Assembly (NCBI GenBank): GCA_045641345.1
Contig: JAZUGR010000020.1
Location: 1-44,334, forward strand
Length of the DNA: 44,334 nucleotides
Direction of reading: 5' to 3'
From: Cacconaster sp045641345
Lineage (GTDB): Bacteria > Bacteroidota > Bacteroidia > Bacteroidales > UBA932
A program made the position numbers and the translations under genes. Positions within the stretch are counted from its first letter, which is position 1, and each line of letters begins with the position of its first letter. Under the pieces are notes generated by a model that was not told where the DNA came from, did no database searches, and saw nothing but the letters and a program-made list of their open reading frames with translations. Of this stretch, positions 32,772 through 41,581 are shown one piece after another.

Positions 32772-33284
32772 ATGAAAAAATTCATTCTTGTTGCAGTCGC
32801 TGCGCTCGCAATCAGCTTCAGCGCCGACGCAAAACTCTATCTCGGCGGTACAGCCGGCTTTGCAATTCAGGGCGGCAGCTTTCAGGGTAGGATAGCTCCT
32901 GAAGTGGGCTACAGTTTCAATGACAAGTTCGCAGCCGGCGGTTATGTTAACCTTGCCGGTGCCTCGGGCTCGTTCAATTGGAGCATCAATCCCTATTTCC
33001 GCTGGACTTTCTACCACTTCAGCAACTTCGGTCTGTTTGCAGAGGGTACGTTCGGAATCGGTACGACATCTTTTAAGGATACGACTCCTTATGGCGAGAC
33101 AATCAGAAGCTCGGTGACCAACTGGGAGATTATGGCAGTTCCCGGTCTGTCATATACCATAAACGGCAAGATTCAGGTAGTGGGCCGCATCGGCGGTCTC
33201 GGATACACCCGTAGCGGAAACGCCGGCAACTTTGCCTTCGTATTCAATCTTGCTCCTACCATCGGTGTGGTTTACTGCTTCTAG
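32772..33284 (+). CDS. small outer-membrane beta-barrel protein
   Basis: 170 aa. Signal MKKFILVAVAALAISFSADA, then alternating strands (KLYLGGTAGFAIQGGSFQGRIAPEVGYSFNDKFAAGGYVNL) and a C-terminal strand ending GVVYCF with the terminal Phe common in barrel proteins. About eight strands are likely. It is a porin-family-like protein of unknown cargo, followed by a strong terminator. Confidence 0.85.
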   Translation: MKKFILVAVAALAISFSADAKLYLGGTAGFAIQGGSFQGRIAPEVGYSFNDKFAAGGYVNLAGASGSFNWSINPYFRWTFYHFSNFGLFAEGTFGIGTTSFKDTTPYGETIRSSVTNWEIMAVPGLSYTINGKIQVVGRIGGLGYTRSGNAGNFAFVFNLAPTIGVVYCF

Positions 33285-33309
33285 TATTTTGCAGTATCGA
33301 CGTAAAGAG

Positions 33310-33336
33310 GGCTCCGGGTTTCCGGAGCCTTTTTTT
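33310..33336 (+). terminator. intrinsic terminator after the OMP gene
   Basis: GGCTCCGG-GTTT-CCGGAGCC followed by seven T. Confidence 0.93.
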
Positions 33337-33360
33337 GTGCGCGCTTCGCGGAATGTCATA

Positions 33361-33456
33361 CGCCACAGTGGGAGGTCCTTCCACTTGAGGCCGCTTTGTC
33401 TGAAAGACCGCGGAGCGCCGGGGTCTCAGGGGGAAGGACCTCCCCGCGTGAGGGCG
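33361..33456 (+). repeat. structured palindromic repeat, copy B
   Basis: The core CTTTGTCTGAAAGACCGCG is followed by GAGCGC as in copies A and C. The arms are different: GGGAGGTCCTTCC on the left pairs with GGAAGGACCTCCC on the right, and the CGCC/GGCG ends pair too. It sits between the terminator of the OMP gene and the 3' end of the phosphomannomutase gene, so it is not tied to a promoter here. Confidence 0.82.
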
Positions 33457-33467
33457 TAAGACAACCG

Positions 33468-34814
33468 CTATTTGAATGAAGATAAGATACTGCGGGCGGC
33501 GGCGACTTTCTCGTCGAGCAGCCTGCGCGAAGAAGCCTCGCAGATGAACCTCAGGTACGGCTCCGTATTGGAAGGGCGGATGTTGAACCACCACGAGTCG
33601 AACTCCACCCTGAAACCGTCGAAATCGAACGATGCGACAGGCTTCTCCTGTGAGGTGAACGCCTCCCTCACGGCATCCATCGCCGCGGCCTTGTCCTCAA
33701 TCTGGAAATTTATTTCGCCCGAATTTTCGTATTTTGCTATTTCGGATATGACCTGTGAGAACGACTTGCCGCTGCGCTTGAAACCGGAGAGGATGTTGAG
33801 CACGAGTATCGAGGCCAGCAGTCCGCTGTCGCTGTAGAAGAAGTCCCTGAAATAGTAGTGCCCGGCCAGTTCACCGCCGAATATGCCGTCGATTTCCCTC
33901 AGGCGCGGTGCGGCAAATGCGCGCCCCACCTTCCAGGTGCAGATTTCGCCTCCCATCGGGGAGAGGTATTCCCCCACCGCCTTCGACGAGCGGATATCCT
34001 GCAATACGCGCCCCCTTTCGCCCCGTTCCTTCAGGAAATAATTGCCAAGCAGGGCGATTATCAGGTCGGGCGAGACGAACCTTGCGTTTTCGTCGACGAA
34101 CATCACACGGTCGGCGTCGCCGTCGTATATGACTCCGACGTCGCAGCGGTTTTTCTTCACCTCGCTGCAGAGCATCTGCCGCACATCCTCCAGCAGAGGA
34201 TTCGCCTCGTGGTTGGGGAACGTGCCGTCGAGCGTATCGCAGATATAGTGGGGCTGCGAAGCGAATATGTCCTTTACAAAGATCGACGCCATACCGTTGG
34301 AGCAGTCCATCGCCACGTTGAGGTTGGAGATGTCCCTGCAGTATCCCTTGAGGAAGGCGAGATACTCTTGTCTCAAGTCGAACCCACGGACCTTGCCGCG
34401 CGAGGCTGCCACAGGGGTGGGACGGCCGTTTTCGATCCACTCTTTCAGAGTGCCCAGCCCGCTGTCGAGCCCGACCGGCAGAGCGTTTTCGCGCGATATC
34501 TTCATACCGTTGTATGCCTTGGGGTTGTGCGATGCTGTAATCTGCACCGAAGCCTTGAACCCTTTCTTGGCCGTGGCGTAGTAAACCAGCGGAGTGGTGC
34601 TCAGCCCGAGGTCGGCCACATCGGCTCCGGCATCGGTAATGCCCCTCAGGAGCGCTTCGTGCAGGGCTGGTGAGGATTCCCTCATATCCATCCCCACCAG
34701 AACTTCCTTAGTATCGAGAAGGGCCGGAACGAAATAGCCCACTTTGTATGCGAATGCCTCATCCAGGTCCTTGCCGTAGATGCCGCGTATGTCGTAAGCG
34801 TGGAATGCTCCCAT
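33468..34814 (-). CDS. manB: phosphomannomutase/phosphoglucomutase
   Basis: 448 aa. The phosphoserine loop is TASHNPKAYNGMK, the metal site YDGDADRVMF, the sugar-specificity loop GGELAGHYYFRD, and the phosphate-binding end RPSNTEPYLRFICEA. It interconverts hexose-6- and hexose-1-phosphates for cell-envelope sugar nucleotides. Last gene of ruvX-def-manB, 3 bp after def. Confidence 0.94.
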   Translation of the reverse strand: MGAFHAYDIRGIYGKDLDEAFAYKVGYFVPALLDTKEVLVGMDMRESSPALHEALLRGITDAGADVADLGLSTTPLVYYATAKKGFKASVQITASHNPKAYNGMKISRENALPVGLDSGLGTLKEWIENGRPTPVAASRGKVRGFDLRQEYLAFLKGYCRDISNLNVAMDCSNGMASIFVKDIFASQPHYICDTLDGTFPNHEANPLLEDVRQMLCSEVKKNRCDVGVIYDGDADRVMFVDENARFVSPDLIIALLGNYFLKERGERGRVLQDIRSSKAVGEYLSPMGGEICTWKVGRAFAAPRLREIDGIFGGELAGHYYFRDFFYSDSGLLASILVLNILSGFKRSGKSFSQVISEIAKYENSGEINFQIEDKAAAMDAVREAFTSQEKPVASFDFDGFRVEFDSWWFNIRPSNTEPYLRFICEASSRRLLDEKVAAARSILSSFK

Positions 34815-34817
34815 AGA

Positions 34818-35378
34818 TTATTTCTTGTCTGTCTTGATTCTGTATGATGGATTGGTGCGCCCCTTGGCTATGTTGGCCAGCTTGCCCGAAAGCATCTTCT
34901 TGCGGATGGGGGAGGCGTGGTCGACGAACAGGATTCCGTCGAGATGGTCCAACTCGTGCTGCACCATCCTGGCGGCGAAGGCCGTAAGCTCTTCCTCCAC
35001 CTCCTGAAGGTCATAGTTGAAATAGCGCACTTTTATGGTGGCCGGACGCACCACGTCGGCATCCACGTTGGGGATGCTCAGGCACCCCTCGTTGAATTCG
35101 CATTTCTCCTGGCTTTCCTCTACTATTACGGGATTTATCATCTCGCGGTGGAAATCGGCGAGATAGGGGTAGCGCTCGGCGAGGTCGCGGCCGTCAACCA
35201 CCACGACGCGGGTGGAAATGCCTATCTGGGGTGCTGCAAGGCCGCATCCGTCGGCGTGCTTCATTGTTTCGATAAGGTCGTTTATCAGGGTTTGCAGGGC
35301 GGCCTTGTCGCTGAGGTCCGCCTCGGCGGCTCTGGCGCGCAGCACCTGCGAGCCGAAAATGTATATGGGATGTATCAT
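34818..35378 (-). CDS. def: peptide deformylase
   Basis: 186 aa. All three motifs are present: GCGLAAPQIG, EGCLSIP and QHELDHLDG (Cys plus two His bind the metal). It removes the formyl group from nascent proteins. Overlaps ruvX by 4 nt. Confidence 0.97.
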   Translation of the reverse strand: MIHPIYIFGSQVLRARAAEADLSDKAALQTLINDLIETMKHADGCGLAAPQIGISTRVVVVDGRDLAERYPYLADFHREMINPVIVEESQEKCEFNEGCLSIPNVDADVVRPATIKVRYFNYDLQEVEEELTAFAARMVQHELDHLDGILFVDHASPIRKKMLSGKLANIAKGRTNPSYRIKTDKK

Positions 35379-35794
35379 ATTCCCTTGTTTTTGTCGATGT
35401 ATGTCTGGAGTATTATTGCGGCGCTTATCTTGTCGACCGAAGTTTTGTCGCGCCTGTCGGCCTTTTTCATCCCCCCGTCGATCATAGCCCTGTGAGCCAG
35501 AACCGAAGTGAAACGCTCGTCTTCGAGGAACACGGGGATTTGCGGAAAATGCTTGCGGAGCAGCTTGAGGAACACCTTCACATCGGAGGCCGCTTCCGCC
35601 GGCCTTCCGTCGAGATTCATCGGATAGCCCACCACGAACCCCGTGACGTGCTCCGACTCGGAATATTTTTTGAGATAATCTATTATCTTTGCACTCGGGA
35701 CGGTGTCAAGCGCCGAGGCGAATATTCCGAGAGGGTCGCTCGCGGCCACGCCGATGCGCTTGCGTCCGTAATCGATTCCCACGATTCTGTCCAT
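35375..35794 (-). CDS. ruvX: RuvX/YqgF pre-16S rRNA nuclease
   Basis: 139 aa from the ATG at 35794 (MDRIVGIDYGRKRIGVAASD). A longer frame upstream is excluded because the TAACTTTG promoter element ends 6 bp before this ATG. RNase H-fold motifs GIDYGRKRIGVA, VVGYPMNLDG and LEDERFTS are present. It processes the 5' end of 16S rRNA. The promoter position implies a leaderless mRNA. Confidence 0.93.
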   Translation of the reverse strand: MDRIVGIDYGRKRIGVAASDPLGIFASALDTVPSAKIIDYLKKYSESEHVTGFVVGYPMNLDGRPAEAASDVKVFLKLLRKHFPQIPVFLEDERFTSVLAHRAMIDGGMKKADRRDKTSVDKISAAIILQTYIDKNKGI

Positions 35795-35800
35795 AAAGTG

Positions 35801-35808
35801 CAAAGTTA
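35801..35808 (-). promoter_or_regulatory. -7 element of ruvX, leaderless start
   Basis: TAACTTTG on the minus strand with only CACTTT between it and the ruvX ATG. Transcription should begin at or next to the start codon. The same 6-bp spacing occurs at folD. Confidence 0.7.
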
Positions 35809-35838
35809 GTGTTTTGGGAATGATTAAAAACAACTTTT

Positions 35839-36672
35839 ATGGCAAAACCGACAAAAAAGCTCTCCATAGTCGTAAATGACGAATCGACGCAGGAGGTTGT
35901 CTTCAGCATAAGGACCACCCGCGCCGCTATCATCACTATGATTTCCCTTGCGGTGGCCCTGGTCGGAGTGGGGTCCTATTTCCTCATTTCCCGCACCGGT
36001 CTGCGGCGCACGATGCCGGGGTACCCTTCGGCCGAAACCCGTATGAAGGCCATCGAAAATGTGGTCAAGATAGATTCTCTGGAGAGGGTCATCGATATGT
36101 GGGCCTTCCAGGTGGGCAACATACGCCGCATAGCGGGTGGGCGGGATCCCCTTCCGCCCGATTCCATGGCGGTGGCCCGGCAGGAGGTGACCGCAACGGG
36201 CAGCCCCGAGCTCTACTTTTCCTCGGATTCGATTCTGCGGGCCGAGGTTGCGCAGCGGGAGCGCTCCCCGATGCAATACGGCCAGGTGCATATATCGCAG
36301 ATAGAGGGGCTTCACTTCTTCACCCCGGTAAAGGGAATAGTCAGCGAGCCTTTCAGCGAAACGTATCATCCCTACATAGACATTACCGCCACTTCTGGCA
36401 CTATGATATTCAGTGTGCTCGACGGCACAGTGATTTCATCCTCGGGCAGCGACGGGGCCGGCTACACAATCGAGGTGATGCACGACAACGACATAGTGTC
36501 GATCTACAAGCGCAACGGCAAGCTGCTGCGCCGGGTGGGCGACAAGGTCACGGCCGGCACTCCCATTGCCATTGCAGGGGGTACCGGGGCCGGTGAAAGC
36601 GGAGTGCACCTCCATTTCGAACTGTGGCACAAGGGTGAGGCTATCGACCCTGCCATATATATCAAATTCTGA
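35839..36672 (+). CDS. M23 family metallopeptidase, membrane-anchored
   Basis: 277 aa. A short cytoplasmic start (MAKPTKKLSIVVND) precedes one membrane helix (about 35-55: ITMISLAVALVGVGSYFL), a linker, then a LytM domain (about 170-277) with HPYIDIT and HLHFELW zinc-site motifs. It is probably a murein endopeptidase or a regulator of one. The M23-dxr-rseP order seems common in Bacteroidetes from what I recall. Dxr starts 6 bp after it. Confidence 0.9.
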   Translation: MAKPTKKLSIVVNDESTQEVVFSIRTTRAAIITMISLAVALVGVGSYFLISRTGLRRTMPGYPSAETRMKAIENVVKIDSLERVIDMWAFQVGNIRRIAGGRDPLPPDSMAVARQEVTATGSPELYFSSDSILRAEVAQRERSPMQYGQVHISQIEGLHFFTPVKGIVSEPFSETYHPYIDITATSGTMIFSVLDGTVISSSGSDGAGYTIEVMHDNDIVSIYKRNGKLLRRVGDKVTAGTPIAIAGGTGAGESGVHLHFELWHKGEAIDPAIYIKF

Positions 36673-36678
36673 CCGGCA

Positions 36679-37851
36679 ATGGAATCCGCACGCAAGAGAA
36701 ACATAGCCATCCTGGGCTCGACGGGGTCGATAGGCACGCAGGCGCTCGACGTGATTTCGCGTCACGGCGACCTTTTCGAGGTCGGGCTGCTCACGGCCAA
36801 CAACAACAGCGCACTGCTCATAGAGCAGGCCCTGAAGTTCAACCCTTCGACCGTCGTAATATGCAATGAGTCCAAGTACGACGAAGTGGCCTCCGCTCTT
36901 AAAGGCCGCGACATAAAGGTGTTTGCCGGAATCGGCTCGGTATGCGACCTCATGTCGTCGTCCGAAATAGACGTGGTGCTTGCCGCTATGGTCGGTTTCA
37001 GCGGGTTGCGCCCCACAATCAAGGCCATTGCCTCGGGCAAGGCTATCGCCCTTGCCAACAAGGAGACTCTCGTTGCGGCCGGCTCCCTGATAATGCCGAT
37101 GGCAATGCGCTGCGGCGCGCCCATCCTTCCGGTGGATTCCGAGCATTCGGCCATCTTCCAGTGCCTCCAGGGAGAGAAAACGAAGCCCGAGAAACTGATT
37201 CTCACCGGCAGCGGGGGGCCGTTCCTCCATACTCCTGCGGAGGAGATGCCGCTGCTTACCAGGGAGGCCGCCCTCAAGCATCCAAGGTGGAATATGGGGG
37301 CCAAGGTTACGATAGATTCGGCCACCCTGATGAACAAGGGTCTCGAGTTCATAGAGGCTCGGTGGCTGTTCGATATGCAGCCCGACGAGATAGAGGTGGT
37401 GATCCACCCAGAGTCGATAATCCACTCGATGGTGCGCTTTGCAGACGGGTGCGTGATGGCGCAGATGGCCAGCCCCGATATGCGGCTGCCCATACAGTAT
37501 GCCCTTTCATACCCCTTCCGTGTACCGCTCGACGTTGCGCGGGTGGATTTTCCCGCTCTGGGGAAGATGACTTTCCTGGAGCCCGACACCGGCCGGTTCC
37601 CCTGTCTCGACATAGCCCGTGAGGCGCTCCGCCGCGGGGGCAGCGCCACCTGCACAATGAATGCCGCCAACGAAATGGCCGTCGCCTCCTTCCTCGAGGG
37701 GAGGATACGCTTTACCGACATCCCCGAGGTGATATGCGGGGTCCTCGAACGGGAAGAGTTCGTGGCATCCCCCGACATCGAAGATATATTCGCAATCAAC
37801 GACTCTTCGCGCCGGAAGGCCGGAGAGATCATAGACAAAATGACAAAATAG
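36679..37851 (+). CDS. dxr: 1-deoxy-D-xylulose-5-phosphate reductoisomerase
   Basis: 390 aa. NADPH site LGSTGSIGTQALDVI, NKETLVAAGS, metal site DSEHSAIFQ, and the SPDMRLPIQYAL block are complete. It makes methylerythritol phosphate for isoprenoid synthesis. It lies between the M23 gene (6 bp) and rseP (11 bp). Confidence 0.97.
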   Translation: MESARKRNIAILGSTGSIGTQALDVISRHGDLFEVGLLTANNNSALLIEQALKFNPSTVVICNESKYDEVASALKGRDIKVFAGIGSVCDLMSSSEIDVVLAAMVGFSGLRPTIKAIASGKAIALANKETLVAAGSLIMPMAMRCGAPILPVDSEHSAIFQCLQGEKTKPEKLILTGSGGPFLHTPAEEMPLLTREAALKHPRWNMGAKVTIDSATLMNKGLEFIEARWLFDMQPDEIEVVIHPESIIHSMVRFADGCVMAQMASPDMRLPIQYALSYPFRVPLDVARVDFPALGKMTFLEPDTGRFPCLDIAREALRRGGSATCTMNAANEMAVASFLEGRIRFTDIPEVICGVLEREEFVASPDIEDIFAINDSSRRKAGEIIDKMTK

Positions 37852-37862
37852 GCTTATACACA

Positions 37863-39245
37863 ATGGAAATATTGCTCAAGGTCGTTCAGGTGATACTCGC
37901 CCTCTCGCTTCTGGTTGTGGTGCACGAGTTCGGACATTTCCTATTTGCCAGGATATTCCATACCAGAGTGGAGAAGTTCTATCTCTTCTTCAATCCCCGT
38001 TTTTCCCTTGTCAAATTCAAGAGATTCGGCGGAAAGCTGCATTGCAGGGTGTTCTGTCCAAACGAGGTGGAGGAGTGGGCCGCCCATCCCGAGAGCACTG
38101 AATTCGGCATCGGCTGGGTGCCTTTCGGCGGCTATTGCGCCATAGCCGGGATGATTGATGAAACCACTAAAAAGTCTGACCTTTCAGAGCAGATGCAGCC
38201 CTGGGAGTTCCGTACCAAGCCGGCCTGGCAGCGCTTCTTCATAATGTTCGGCGGCGTATTGATGAACTTCATCCTCGCGGCGGCGCTCTATTCGGCCATA
38301 CTCGGCACGTGGGGCGAAGAATATCTCAGGAACGAAGATGCCGTCTACGGCATTGCGGTAAATGACCTTTCTTATGAGATGGGCTTCCGCGACGGCGACC
38401 GGATACTCTCTTTCGACGGTGAGCCGGTCGATGACTTCGCCACTCTCCAGATCGACCTTATCCGCAGCAAGGCCACCGAGGCCGTGGTCCTCCGCGGAAA
38501 TGATACCGTCTGCATAAGCATCGACCCCATATATATGCCGGCTATGCTCAAGACGCCGGGGATGTTCACCCCCGCCTTCCCGTTTGTTGTGGGCGAGGTG
38601 GCCGAAGGGTCGATAAACCACGGCAGCGGCCTGCAGAGCGGCGATGCCATAATCGCGGTAGGGGGCAGTGAGATGTCGCTGGTGCAGCAGATCAAGAGGG
38701 AATTGCAGAAGTATGCCTCCGGGCAGGTGGAGGTTTCCGTCCTCCGCGACGGGGCCGTGGTCAACCTGCCGCTCATAGTCGATTCGGATGGGATGATTCA
38801 GGTGACGCTCGATGCCGACCCTGCCAGATACTTCCACATAACCCGCAAGGAATACGGCCTGATATCTTCCATTCCGGCAGGTATCTCGAAAATGTGGAGC
38901 ACAATTGTAAATTACGTAAAGGAACTCGGGCTGATATTCTCCCCGCAGACCAAGGCCTACAAGTCGGTGGGCAGTTTCATCGCCATCGGCAAGATATTCC
39001 CCGCCACCTGGGACTGGTACAAATTCTGGAGCATCAGCGCCCTGCTTTCGATAATCCTTGGAGTGATGAACCTGCTTCCGATCCCAGCTCTTGACGGAGG
39101 GCATATCCTCTTCCTCATCGTGGAGATGATAACGGGCCGCAAACCGAGCGACAGGTTCCTCGAGGTGGCCGAGACAATCGGCATCGTGCTGCTCATCGCC
39201 CTGATGGTGCTGGCCTTCGGCAACGACATCAGGGGTCTGTTCTGA
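37863..39245 (+). CDS. rseP: RseP-type site-2 membrane protease
   Basis: 460 aa from the ATG at 37863; the upstream frame is a dxr shadow. H21-E-F-G-H25 (HEFGH) and NLLPIPALDGGHIL form the intramembrane zinc site. Two PDZ-like regions (about 165-230 and 245-320) lie between. It cleaves membrane-bound anti-sigma factors and signal-peptide remnants. Four hydrophobic segments fit the family. Confidence 0.96.
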   Translation: MEILLKVVQVILALSLLVVVHEFGHFLFARIFHTRVEKFYLFFNPRFSLVKFKRFGGKLHCRVFCPNEVEEWAAHPESTEFGIGWVPFGGYCAIAGMIDETTKKSDLSEQMQPWEFRTKPAWQRFFIMFGGVLMNFILAAALYSAILGTWGEEYLRNEDAVYGIAVNDLSYEMGFRDGDRILSFDGEPVDDFATLQIDLIRSKATEAVVLRGNDTVCISIDPIYMPAMLKTPGMFTPAFPFVVGEVAEGSINHGSGLQSGDAIIAVGGSEMSLVQQIKRELQKYASGQVEVSVLRDGAVVNLPLIVDSDGMIQVTLDADPARYFHITRKEYGLISSIPAGISKMWSTIVNYVKELGLIFSPQTKAYKSVGSFIAIGKIFPATWDWYKFWSISALLSIILGVMNLLPIPALDGGHILFLIVEMITGRKPSDRFLEVAETIGIVLLIALMVLAFGNDIRGLF

Positions 39246-39271
39246 CAGCCGCAATCGGGCCGCGGGGCCAT

Positions 39272-39751
39272 CTATTCCGGGTAGGTGAGGTTCTCGGGAG
39301 CTATCTTTTCGAGCACCTCGTGCAGATATCTGGAGGCATCCTTCTTTGCCGCCTGCAGGTCGTGCAGGCTCCAGTTGCCGCAGTCCTTTGGTGCGGCTCC
39401 CGGAATCTCCCCCTCGAACTCTTCGATGAAGCGGAACGTGTCGCGCATCAGGGGCACTATGTCGCGGCTTTCAAGGTCGCCCTTCATTATGAGATAATTG
39501 CCAGTGAGGCATCCCATAGGACCCCAGTACACTATGCGCTCCTTCCACGCCGGAGCGTTGCGCAGGTAGGTGGCCGCCAGATGCTCTATGGTGTGTATCG
39601 AGCCCTGCGAGAGGCACTCTTCGCGGTTGGGCTCGACCATCCGGATGTCGAAGGTGGTGAGCGTCTCGCTCCCAACGCTGTCTTTCCTTGATACGTAAAT
39701 GCCCCTCAGCAGTCTGAGGTGGTCTATTGTGAAGCTTGGAATCTTGTTCAT
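39272..39751 (-). CDS. luxS: S-ribosylhomocysteine lyase
   Basis: 159 aa from the ATG at 39751. The metal site is H53-T-I-E-H57 plus C124 (KDCGNWSLHD), and the catalytic Cys is C81 in GPMGCLTGNY. It splits S-ribosylhomocysteine to homocysteine and DPD, the precursor of autoinducer-2. The start codon overlaps the mtnN stop by 4 nt; a longer frame over mtnN is a shadow. Confidence 0.97.
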   Translation of the reverse strand: MNKIPSFTIDHLRLLRGIYVSRKDSVGSETLTTFDIRMVEPNREECLSQGSIHTIEHLAATYLRNAPAWKERIVYWGPMGCLTGNYLIMKGDLESRDIVPLMRDTFRFIEEFEGEIPGAAPKDCGNWSLHDLQAAKKDASRYLHEVLEKIAPENLTYPE

Positions 39752-40386
39752 AGTGACACGATATTTGAGATTATCCTGCGTACCGACGTAAATGATTGTC
39801 CGGCCATTCTGTCCCAGAACTCGGCATAGCGCTCCTTCTGGCGGCAGTCGGTGTGGTTGTCGCTTATTATCTTGACGGCGAGGAACGGAATGCCGGCTTT
39901 CAGCGCCGCCTGGGCCACGGCCGCCCCCTCCATATCGATTGCAAGAGAGTGGGGGAACAGAGCCTTCTGGCGCGCGTCTTCCTGCTGGCTTACGTAGAAT
40001 TGGTCGCCGGTGCACAGCAGTCCCACCCGGGCCTTTGGGACGGCTTTTCGGGCCGCATCGACCAGTCTCGGGTCGCTCTCGAAGTAGAGCGGCAGCCCCG
40101 GTACCTGCCCGGGCAGGTATTTGGGCAGACACATCATATCGTGGTAGGCGCACCTGGAGGCTATCACCGTTTCCCCTTCCATAAGGCCTTCGACAAAAGT
40201 GCCCGCCACGCCTATCGAGAGCAGACAGTCGGGGCTGGAGCGGTCGATGAGTTTCTGCGCGGCTATGGCGGCGTTGACCTTGCCTATTCCCGACAGGATG
40301 CACTCGACCTCATTTGTTCCTTCGAACTCCCTTTCGAGCAGGTTGAGTTCCTTGCTCATTGCGCACACTATGCCTATATGTTTCAT
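39748..40386 (-). CDS. mtnN: MTA/SAH nucleosidase
   Basis: 212 aa. MKHIGIVCAMSKELNLLE, LLSIGVAGTF and the catalytic region AIDMEGAAVAQAALK are typical. It removes adenine from S-adenosylhomocysteine and methylthioadenosine. It supplies the substrate of the overlapping luxS, so the two form the methyl-cycle recycling unit. Overlaps pdxB by 4 nt. Confidence 0.96.
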   Translation of the reverse strand: MKHIGIVCAMSKELNLLEREFEGTNEVECILSGIGKVNAAIAAQKLIDRSSPDCLLSIGVAGTFVEGLMEGETVIASRCAYHDMMCLPKYLPGQVPGLPLYFESDPRLVDAARKAVPKARVGLLCTGDQFYVSQQEDARQKALFPHSLAIDMEGAAVAQAALKAGIPFLAVKIISDNHTDCRQKERYAEFWDRMAGQSFTSVRRIISNIVSL

Positions 40387-41528
40387 TCTCCGTCAATTTT
40401 CACATTGAAATCGAGCAGGCGGAGCCTCCGGGTCAGGTCGTTTCCCGCTCCGGTGAGACAGACGGTGAATGCGCAGGGCTCGCGTCTGACGGGATAACCG
40501 CCTCTCTGCCTCTCGAATGATGATATGTCACCTTTCAGCCGCTCGCTGTCGGCCTTTACGTCGTAGGCTTTCAGCACCGCCCCGACCAGAGCCTCCTGAG
40601 TGGAGATGCCGGTGCCATCGAGGCTGAATGCAGTCTCCCGCTCCGGAGAGGGGATATCCTTCACACTCCATTGCGAAAGCGGCAGACCGAGTTCCCGGGC
40701 AATCCAGCGAACTGCCGCCGTGGTGCCAGCGGCCTTGCCGTCGGCGCTGTAACCCGCTATGTGGGGGGTTGCGACGAAGCAGAGACCGGCCAGAGCAGGA
40801 TCGATGTCCGGCTCATTTTCCCACACGTCGAGCACCGCTGCATTGAGCCGACCCTCCCTGAGAGCCTCCTTGAGCGCCCCGCCATCGACCACGGGGCCGC
40901 GCGAGGAGTTTATCAGAATCTGGTTCCGCCTCATTAGGGAGATGCGCTCCCTGTCGAAGAGATGTACGGTTCTGAAAGGCCCGTCGGCCACGAGTGGTAC
41001 GTGCAGCGAGATTATGTCGGCTTCCCCGACGATGCTTTCCAAAGAGGTGAACTCCCCGCCACCCTCTTTTTGCTCCCGCGGAGGGTCGTTGAGCAGCACC
41101 TTCATCCCGAATGCCCTGCCCACTTCGGCCACCTTGCTCCCCACGTGCCCGACTCCGACAATTCCGAGGGTCATCTCCTCAAGGTTGAGGCCCTTTTCGA
41201 CGGCGAGTCTTGCGATGACCGAGGCGATGTACTGCTTTACGCTCGATGAGTTGCACCCCGGGGCGTTGGCCCACCGTATGCCTGCGCTGCGGCAGTATCC
41301 GGTGTCGATATGGTCGATGCCTATTGTGGCGGAGGCGATGCTCCTGATGCGGGAGCCCTCGAGCAGCCTCCTGTCGCAGATGGTGCGGGTGCGGGTGAGC
41401 AGCGCGTCGGCAGTGCGCAGGGCGGCATTGTCGATGGCCTTTCCGGGCAGGTAGATAACCCGTGCAAAGGGCTCGAACACCCCCCGCACGAAGGGAATTT
41501 TGTCGTCTATTACTATTTCGGGCTTCAT
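40383..41528 (-). CDS. pdxB: 4-phosphoerythronate dehydrogenase
   Basis: 381 aa. It has the D-2-hydroxyacid dehydrogenase fold with NAD site GIVGVGHVGSKVAEVGRAFGMKVLLNDPP, catalytic Arg in INSSRGPVVDG, and FVATPHIAGYS. A C-terminal PdxB dimerisation region (about 285-381) distinguishes it from SerA. Second step of DXP-independent vitamin B6 synthesis. First gene of pdxB-mtnN-luxS. A weak -7 element (TATCTTAG) lies 8 bp before the ATG. Confidence 0.92.
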   Translation of the reverse strand: MKPEIVIDDKIPFVRGVFEPFARVIYLPGKAIDNAALRTADALLTRTRTICDRRLLEGSRIRSIASATIGIDHIDTGYCRSAGIRWANAPGCNSSSVKQYIASVIARLAVEKGLNLEEMTLGIVGVGHVGSKVAEVGRAFGMKVLLNDPPREQKEGGGEFTSLESIVGEADIISLHVPLVADGPFRTVHLFDRERISLMRRNQILINSSRGPVVDGGALKEALREGRLNAAVLDVWENEPDIDPALAGLCFVATPHIAGYSADGKAAGTTAAVRWIARELGLPLSQWSVKDIPSPERETAFSLDGTGISTQEALVGAVLKAYDVKADSERLKGDISSFERQRGGYPVRREPCAFTVCLTGAGNDLTRRLRLLDFNVKIDGE

Positions 41529-41567
41529 CCGGAGCGCTAAGATAGCAAATAAATAAAGAAAAGTGTG

Positions 41568-41575
41568 TACCTTTG
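41568..41575 (+). promoter_or_regulatory. -7 element of folD, leaderless start
   Basis: TACCTTTG with only CCGGAT before the folD ATG, giving a predicted mRNA without a 5' leader. No clear -33 TTTG is seen. Confidence 0.65.
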
Positions 41576-41581
41576 CCGGAT

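Noticed and set aside
39752..40303. N-terminal extension of the luxS frame
   Set aside because: Overlaps mtnN in another frame; LuxS proteins start at the MNKIPSF-type residue, here at 39751.
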